Assembly: GCA_937900755.1 (NCBI GenBank)
Contig: CALCDN010000272.1
Span: 1-9,197, forward strand
DNA length: 9,197 nt
Direction: 5' to 3'
Origin: an uncultured Acetobacter sp.
GTDB taxonomy: Bacteria > Pseudomonadota > Alphaproteobacteria > Acetobacterales > Acetobacteraceae
Both the position numbers and the translations under genes were made by a program. Positions 5,441 through 9,197 of this stretch are shown here, in pieces; positions within the stretch are counted from its first letter, which is position 1; the number at the start of each line of letters is the position of its first letter. Under the pieces are notes generated by a model that searched no databases, was not told where the DNA came from, and saw only the letters and a list, made by a program, of their open reading frames with translations.

Positions 5441-6874
5441 TCAGGCGGGTGGGAGTACCTTGCCCGGGTTCATGAGGTTCTGCGGGTCAAGGGCAGCCTT
5501 GATCTGGCGCATGGTTTGCAGTTCCGCTCCCCCACGCCATGAGGGCATCATGTAGGTTTTGAGCTGGCCCACCCCATGCTCGGCCGAAAAAGAGCCGCCA
5601 AGTCTGCGCACGATTTCGGCCACCGTGTCCATCATGGCGTGGTCCTGCGCCAAAAACGCGGCAGGGTCCGCCCCTTCGGGCTGCACCAGATTGAAGTGAA
5701 TGTTGCCATCGCCAATATGGCCAAAGGGGGCCACCCGAATATCCGGTATCAACGCCTCGCAGGCTTTGGTGGCGCTGGCGATAAAGTCCGGTATTGCGGC
5801 CAGTGGCACGGATACGTCGTTCTTGACCGATGCGCCCGCGCGTTTCTGCGCTTCGGCATGTTCCTCGCGGATCATCCACAGGCCCAGCCGCTGGCTTTCG
5901 CTTTCGGCCAGAACCGCGTCTGTAACCAGCCCATCCTCCAAAGCACTGCCCAGTACATCTTCCATCAGGTTGCGCAGGCTGTCATCGGCGCGCGGGCTGG
6001 CCAGTTCCACCAGCACGTAGGCAGGGGCAGGGGCTTCCAGCGGCAGGGTGGCGCCCTCAATCAGGCTGTTGACCAGCGCCATGGATGTGCCGGACATGAA
6101 CTCAAACGCATTGATGGCGGAGGGGTCCTGTTTGCGGAAGGCGGCAAACAGGTTGAGTGCCCCTTCGGGGCTTTGCACGGCGCAAAGAGCCGTCTCGCGC
6201 GAGCGGGGGGCGGGCTGGAGCTGAATAACGGCTTGCGTAATAATACCCAGCGTTCCTTCCGAACCCACAAGCAGCTGGCGCAGTGCATAGCCTGTGTTGT
6301 CCTTGCGGAGCTTGCGCATCAGGTTCAGGACGCTGCCATCGGGCAGGACCGCCTCAAGCCCCAGAGCGAGTTCGCGCGCATTGCCGTAGCGCACCGTGTT
6401 GTTGCCACCCGCGTTGGTGGCCAGAATACCCCCGATATCGGCCGAGCCTTCGGAGGAGATGGAAAGCGGGAGCAAAAGCCCCTGCGCACTGGCCGCGTCC
6501 TGTGCGGCCTTGAGGGTCACGCCCGCATCCACGGTCATGGTCAGGTCGGCATGGTCAATACTGTGGATCTGGTTCATGCGCGTGGTGGACACGACAACGG
6601 CATGGCCGCTCGAATCCGGTGTTGCCCCCCCGACCATGCTGGTGTTGCCCCCCTGGGGTACCATGGGCACGTTGTGCGCGTGGCACAGGGCCATGGCCTT
6701 TGCACAGTCCTCGGTATTGGCCGGGCGCAGGACCGCAGCGCAACTGCCGTGGTAGAGGCCGCGCCAGTCCACGCAGAACGCTTCCGTATCCGCCGGGCTG
6801 CTCAGCACGCCCGAAGGGCCAAGCAACTGCACCAGCGCTGCATGGAGGGACGGGGGAAGGGGCGTTTGTGGCAT
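5441..6874 (-). CDS. FAD-linked oxidoreductase, GlcD / D-2-hydroxyglutarate dehydrogenase-like
   Basis: Predicted flavoprotein oxidising a D-2-hydroxyacid (D-lactate, D-2-hydroxyglutarate or glycolate type) to the 2-oxoacid. The 477 residues show the PCMH FAD-binding fold: PQGGNTSMVGG (73-83), GGILATNAGGNNTVRYG (148-164) and GSEGTLGIIT (204-213). The C-terminal oxidase domain has GHIGDGNIHFN (385-395), SAEHGVGQLK (430-439) and DPQNLMNPGK (463-472). His386, His393 and Glu432 match the metal ligands known in human D2HGDH. There is no signal peptide or membrane helix, so it is probably cytoplasmic. ATG at 6874 was chosen because AGGGA precedes it; a GTG at 6931 in the same frame would put its ribosome site inside the hairpin at 6917-6938. 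The exact substrate cannot be told from sequence. Confidence 0.9.
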   Translation of the reverse strand: MPQTPLPPSLHAALVQLLGPSGVLSSPADTEAFCVDWRGLYHGSCAAVLRPANTEDCAKAMALCHAHNVPMVPQGGNTSMVGGATPDSSGHAVVVSTTRMNQIHSIDHADLTMTVDAGVTLKAAQDAASAQGLLLPLSISSEGSADIGGILATNAGGNNTVRYGNARELALGLEAVLPDGSVLNLMRKLRKDNTGYALRQLLVGSEGTLGIITQAVIQLQPAPRSRETALCAVQSPEGALNLFAAFRKQDPSAINAFEFMSGTSMALVNSLIEGATLPLEAPAPAYVLVELASPRADDSLRNLMEDVLGSALEDGLVTDAVLAESESQRLGLWMIREEHAEAQKRAGASVKNDVSVPLAAIPDFIASATKACEALIPDIRVAPFGHIGDGNIHFNLVQPEGADPAAFLAQDHAMMDTVAEIVRRLGGSFSAEHGVGQLKTYMMPSWRGGAELQTMRQIKAALDPQNLMNPGKVLPPA

Positions 6875-6896
6875 GGCTCTGGTTTTCCCTGCAAAA

Positions 6897-6938
6897 AAGC
6901 ACAAAAAGACACGGTCAAGGGGCGTCCACACGCCCCTT
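6897..6938 (-). terminator. GC-rich hairpin with delayed T-tracts between the coiled-coil and oxidoreductase genes
   Basis: On the minus strand AAGGGGCG-TGTGGA-CGCCCCTT (6938-6917) forms a perfect 8-bp stem with a 6-nt loop, directly after, and overlapping by one base, the TAA of the coiled-coil gene. After about 9 nt there are T5 and T6 runs. Canonical terminators have the T-run right at the stem, so this may terminate only partly, attenuating the oxidoreductase, or may be a processing site. Confidence 0.45.
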
Positions 6939-7501
6939 TAGTAAAGGTAAGGGGTGTTGTCGGCAACGGCGTGGGTGTGAACGGGGGCTGGCCACAGGAC
7001 ATGCACGGCCTGTGACCCGGCAACCCCGAGCAGCAGGCCAACAAGCAGGCTTATGGCAATGGTGACTGGCATTTTCGGGCGTTTTTTTGCCTGAAGCGTT
7101 GCCAGGTGGGTCTGGAGTTCCGCGCGGGACTTCTGGGTCAGGTAAAGCTCGGATTTGAGTGTTTCATTCTGGGAATGGGCAACCCGCAGGTTGCGGTCCA
7201 GCCTGGTAATGCTGTCCGCCATTTCGCGCAGTTGCACGCGGTACTGGTCTGGCATGTCCGTTGTTCTGGACTTGCTGGCCGAAGCGCGCGTGCCAGCCTG
7301 GCGGGTCGCGCCCTTGGCTTTGGACGGGTTGACCGCAATGGTCTGGAACAGGTTTTTAAGCGCGCCACCGGTTGTGCTGTTTTTGCGCGCGCGGTTGCGC
7401 AGGGCCTGCAGGGCTGTGTCCGACTGGCCGGGGTGGTCTTCAAGTACCAGTGCCAGAATGTCCGACAGGATCTTGAGTTCCTTGGGATCAATCTCGGTCA
7501 T
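6938..7501 (-). CDS. Membrane-anchored coiled-coil protein of unknown function
   Basis: A 187-residue protein. Residues 1-55 are helical, with EIDPKELKILSDILALVLED and TALQALRNRARKNSTTGGAL, a pattern reminiscent of small helical N-terminal domains but not assigned. A basic Lys/Arg/Ala/Ser linker spans 56-82. A heptad-like coiled coil (about 88-138) ends in KKRPK, followed by one transmembrane helix (about 144-166, VTIAISLLVGLLLGVAGSQA). A short tail with HTHAV and ending NTPYLY would face the periplasm, leaving the coiled coil in the cytoplasm. The frame is open upstream to 7711, but MTEIDPKEL at 7501 is the likely start because it overlaps the sua5 stop as ATGA (7498-7501), implying coupled translation. 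Its role beside a tRNA-modification gene is unknown. Confidence 0.8.
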   Translation of the reverse strand: MTEIDPKELKILSDILALVLEDHPGQSDTALQALRNRARKNSTTGGALKNLFQTIAVNPSKAKGATRQAGTRASASKSRTTDMPDQYRVQLREMADSITRLDRNLRVAHSQNETLKSELYLTQKSRAELQTHLATLQAKKRPKMPVTIAISLLVGLLLGVAGSQAVHVLWPAPVHTHAVADNTPYLY

Positions 7502-8499
7502 GGCGCCGTGTTTTCCGTTCCATCCTGCGCGCGGGGGGCTGCGGCGCGGTTCAGGCGGTCCTGTATGGCGCGGCCCAGACCGTGCTGGGGAATGGGCTGC
7601 ACGACAATACGCGCAAGCCCAAGGGCCTGCCCCTGATGGTCCAGTGAGCGCAGGCCGGTAAACAGTCTGGCCGCGGCTTCCTCCAGGTTGCCGCGCGCAC
7701 TCAGGTTCCACACCAGTGGTGCCTGGGTGGGGTGGGGCGCGCCAAACGCCAGCAGGGCTTCATCGGGTCCTGCCTGCACAACATTCAGCCGCACGGGCAG
7801 GTGTGGCGCGTAATGCGAGACCATGCGGCCGGGGGAATGGGGAGCGATGTCACTGGTTGTCTGCGGCAGGCGCATGTGCGGGCAGATGCCGCGCAACGCT
7901 TCCAGTGTGACCCCGCCGGGGCGCAGCAGGCAGGGGTTTTGCGGGTCTGTCAGGTCCACCACCGTGCTTTCCACCCCCACTGTGCAGGGGCCACTGTCCA
8001 GCACGGCGTCTATGCGGCCGTCCAGTTCCTCCAGCACATGGGCCACGTCCACCGGGCTGATGCGGCCCGAGCGATTGGCCGAAGGAGCGGCTATGGGGCG
8101 GTCCACCTGCTCCAGCAGGGCAAGGGCTGTGGCATTGCCAGGCACGCGCACGGCAAGGCTGGACAGGCCATCAGCTGCAAGCTCGCTTATGCTGCACTCC
8201 GGTGCGCGGGGCAGAATAAGCGTGAGTGGCCCCGGCCAGAACGCCTGCGCCAGCGCGTGCGCCAGCGCATTGGGCACAACCTGCGCAAACGCTGCGCGCG
8301 CAGTGGCGAAGTGGCTGATACGCGGGTTGCAGCGTGGCCGGTTCTTGGCCTCGAAAATACGGGCCACGGCCTGTGGCTGTGTGGCGTCCGCCCCAAGGCC
8401 GTAAACGGTTTCCGTGCCAAACGCCACAAGGCCGCCAGCACGTAGAATACTGGCGGCGGTGGCAATGCCGCTTTGGGTGGCATCCAGACGTCTGGTCAT
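7498..8499 (-). CDS. sua5: L-threonylcarbamoyladenylate synthase, Sua5 type
   Basis: Forms threonylcarbamoyl-AMP from threonine, bicarbonate and ATP, the first step of t6A37 synthesis in ANN-decoding tRNAs; TsaB/TsaD/TsaE complete the pathway. The 333-residue protein has both domains of long Sua5 enzymes. The YrdC/TsaC catalytic domain (about 8-205) shows GGLVAFGTETVYGLGADA, KNRPRCNP (52-59), FWPGPLTLIL, RVPGN, APSANRSGRISP and VESTVVDL. The linker SPGRMVSHYAPHLPVRL is at 222-238, and the C-terminal Rossmann-like Sua5 domain ends in HGLGRAIQDRLNRAA. In the usual K-x-RP-x-x-NPL motif Leu is replaced by Arg60. Start is ATG at 8499 with only a weak GAGA ribosome site. Its stop overlaps the next gene, and cysQ lies 107 bp upstream on the same strand, so an operon is plausible. 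Confidence 0.94.
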   Translation of the reverse strand: MTRRLDATQSGIATAASILRAGGLVAFGTETVYGLGADATQPQAVARIFEAKNRPRCNPRISHFATARAAFAQVVPNALAHALAQAFWPGPLTLILPRAPECSISELAADGLSSLAVRVPGNATALALLEQVDRPIAAPSANRSGRISPVDVAHVLEELDGRIDAVLDSGPCTVGVESTVVDLTDPQNPCLLRPGGVTLEALRGICPHMRLPQTTSDIAPHSPGRMVSHYAPHLPVRLNVVQAGPDEALLAFGAPHPTQAPLVWNLSARGNLEEAAARLFTGLRSLDHQGQALGLARIVVQPIPQHGLGRAIQDRLNRAAAPRAQDGTENTAP

Positions 8500-8606
8500 G
8501 GTTTTCTCATGGCGACAGGGGCAATCCGTAGGCCGATCAGTGAGGCAGGCAATGTTTTGGCAACAGGAGAATCCTGCGTAAGGGGGCTACGGGTGGACTG
8601 CCCTGT

Positions 8607-9197
8607 TCACAGTGTTCCGGTACAGACAAATGGCGGATTTTTCCAGCCTGTTTTGCCGTAGACAAGGGGGGAGCCATCCAGCAGCGTAATCTGTCCGCCC
8701 GCGGCTTCCACAATAGCTTGCGGGGCTGCGGTATCCCATTCCATGGTGGGGCCAAGGCGGGGGTACAGGTCAATCAGTCCTTCGGCCACGCGGGCAAACT
8801 TTACGGCGGACCCGATATTGCCCAGATGCGCGATTTTCCTGCCGTTCAGGTATTCGGCCAGGCGCGTGTCATCGGCATGATGGCGGGACGCCAGGACGCT
8901 CAGCCCTTCGGGTGGGGCGGTGCGGACATGAATGGCCTGGAACCCGTTTTTGTCCAGCCGGTGCGCGCCAAGGCCCACGCCGCCCGTGTAAAGCTGGTGG
9001 TAGGCTGGCAGGGCCATGGCCCCCAGTGCCGCATGGCCATTGCGCACAAGGCCGATATTGACGGTAAAATCATCCCGCCCGGCGGCAAATTCGCGCGTGC
9101 CGTCCAGTGGGTCCACCAGCCAGTAGGCCGGAGTGGCATAAGCTTGCAGGCCAGCGGCGACCTCTTCTTCCGCAATAACGGGAATATCGGGTGTGGC
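8607..9197 (-). CDS. cysQ: 3'(2'),5'-bisphosphate nucleotidase CysQ, N-terminus beyond window
   Basis: Hydrolyses 3'-phosphoadenosine 5'-phosphate to AMP, removing an inhibitory by-product of sulfate assimilation. It is a Mg-dependent, lithium-sensitive inositol-monophosphatase-fold enzyme. The frame runs from the window edge, giving 196 residues of about 250-270; roughly the first 60-70 are missing. The visible part opens with TPDIPVIAEEE (the metal-binding Glu pair), then YWLVDPLDGTREF (IMPase signature 1), FTVNIGLV, GNIGSAVKFARVAEG, DLYPRLGPTMEWDTAAPQAI (second signature with catalytic Asp) and the C-terminal NPPFVCTG. The order and spacing match E. coli CysQ rather than SuhB-type inositol phosphatases. 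It ends with TGA 107 bp before sua5. A weak CAGGA-GAA-TCCTG hairpin (8564-8576) lies in that gap without a T-run. Confidence 0.94.
   Translation of the reverse strand, partial: ATPDIPVIAEEEVAAGLQAYATPAYWLVDPLDGTREFAAGRDDFTVNIGLVRNGHAALGAMALPAYHQLYTGGVGLGAHRLDKNGFQAIHVRTAPPEGLSVLASRHHADDTRLAEYLNGRKIAHLGNIGSAVKFARVAEGLIDLYPRLGPTMEWDTAAPQAIVEAAGGQITLLDGSPLVYGKTGWKNPPFVCTGTL

Noticed and set aside
5576..7015. 479-residue open frame on the plus strand
   Set aside because: It is antisense to the FAD oxidoreductase, whose motifs are unmistakable. Composition is His/Arg/Gly-rich with no recognisable domain.
7502..7711. Upstream extension of the membrane-anchored coiled-coil protein
   Set aside because: It lies wholly inside sua5 in another frame, is Pro/Arg/Gly-rich and has no conserved look. 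The ATGA-coupled start at 7501 is better.
8545..8555. 11-base match to the palindrome at 3992-4002 (ACATTGCCTGC on the minus strand)
   Set aside because: Matches of 11 bases are expected by chance in a window of this length, and only half of the palindrome is shared.

Overview
This is a GC-rich, densely coded chromosomal window, read as Alphaproteobacteria and most likely an acetic-acid bacterium (Acetobacteraceae). The basis is inference: strong third-position G/C, the style of the protein sequences and the mix of acetate, 2-hydroxyacid and corrinoid genes. There are no rRNA or tRNA genes, insertion sequences, phage genes or CRISPR arrays. I recognise most genes as housekeeping families. Four proteins have no function I can name: a secreted protein, two small membrane proteins/anchors with their neighbours, and a coiled-coil protein with an AT-hook-like motif.

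Layout, left to right. (1) 2-589 (+): C-terminal part of acetyl-CoA synthetase, converging on a small DUF1653 gene at 620-880 (-), with a 9-bp hairpin at the junction. (2) 935-1822 (+): a probable two-gene unit, a signal-peptide protein followed 6 nt later by a two-helix membrane protein. (3) 1867-3212 (-): a DUF423/YgdD membrane protein whose stop overlaps the start of an RlmM-type 23S rRNA methyltransferase (ATGA overlap). The same gene pair occurs in Escherichia coli. (4) 3353-3931 (+): a PduO-type cob(I)alamin adenosyltransferase, divergent from the DUF423 gene. (5) 3932-4167: a 236-bp AT-richer non-coding stretch with several inverted repeats. (6) 4168-5351 (+): a coiled-coil protein with an AT-hook-like RPRGRPRK motif, then a multi-helix membrane protein, closed by a rho-independent terminator. 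(7) 5441-9197 (-): a minus-strand series read in the order cysQ (partial), Sua5-type threonylcarbamoyl-AMP synthase, a membrane-anchored coiled-coil protein (ATGA overlap with sua5), a hairpin with T-tracts, and a GlcD/D2HGDH-type FAD oxidoreductase.

How the genes relate. Two modules touch translation: RlmM modifies 23S rRNA and Sua5 makes the activated precursor of tRNA t6A37. Each is stop/start coupled to a membrane protein of unknown role (DUF423 and the coiled-coil anchor). CysQ clears 3'-phosphoadenosine 5'-phosphate from sulfur assimilation. Acetyl-CoA synthetase and the FAD-dependent 2-hydroxyacid oxidoreductase belong to carbon metabolism, and the adenosyltransferase makes coenzyme B12. 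I see no defence island or other clear new system. The best leads are the two membrane-protein/RNA-modification couplings, the AT-hook coiled-coil protein with its structured upstream region, and a possibly leaderless DUF423 mRNA.
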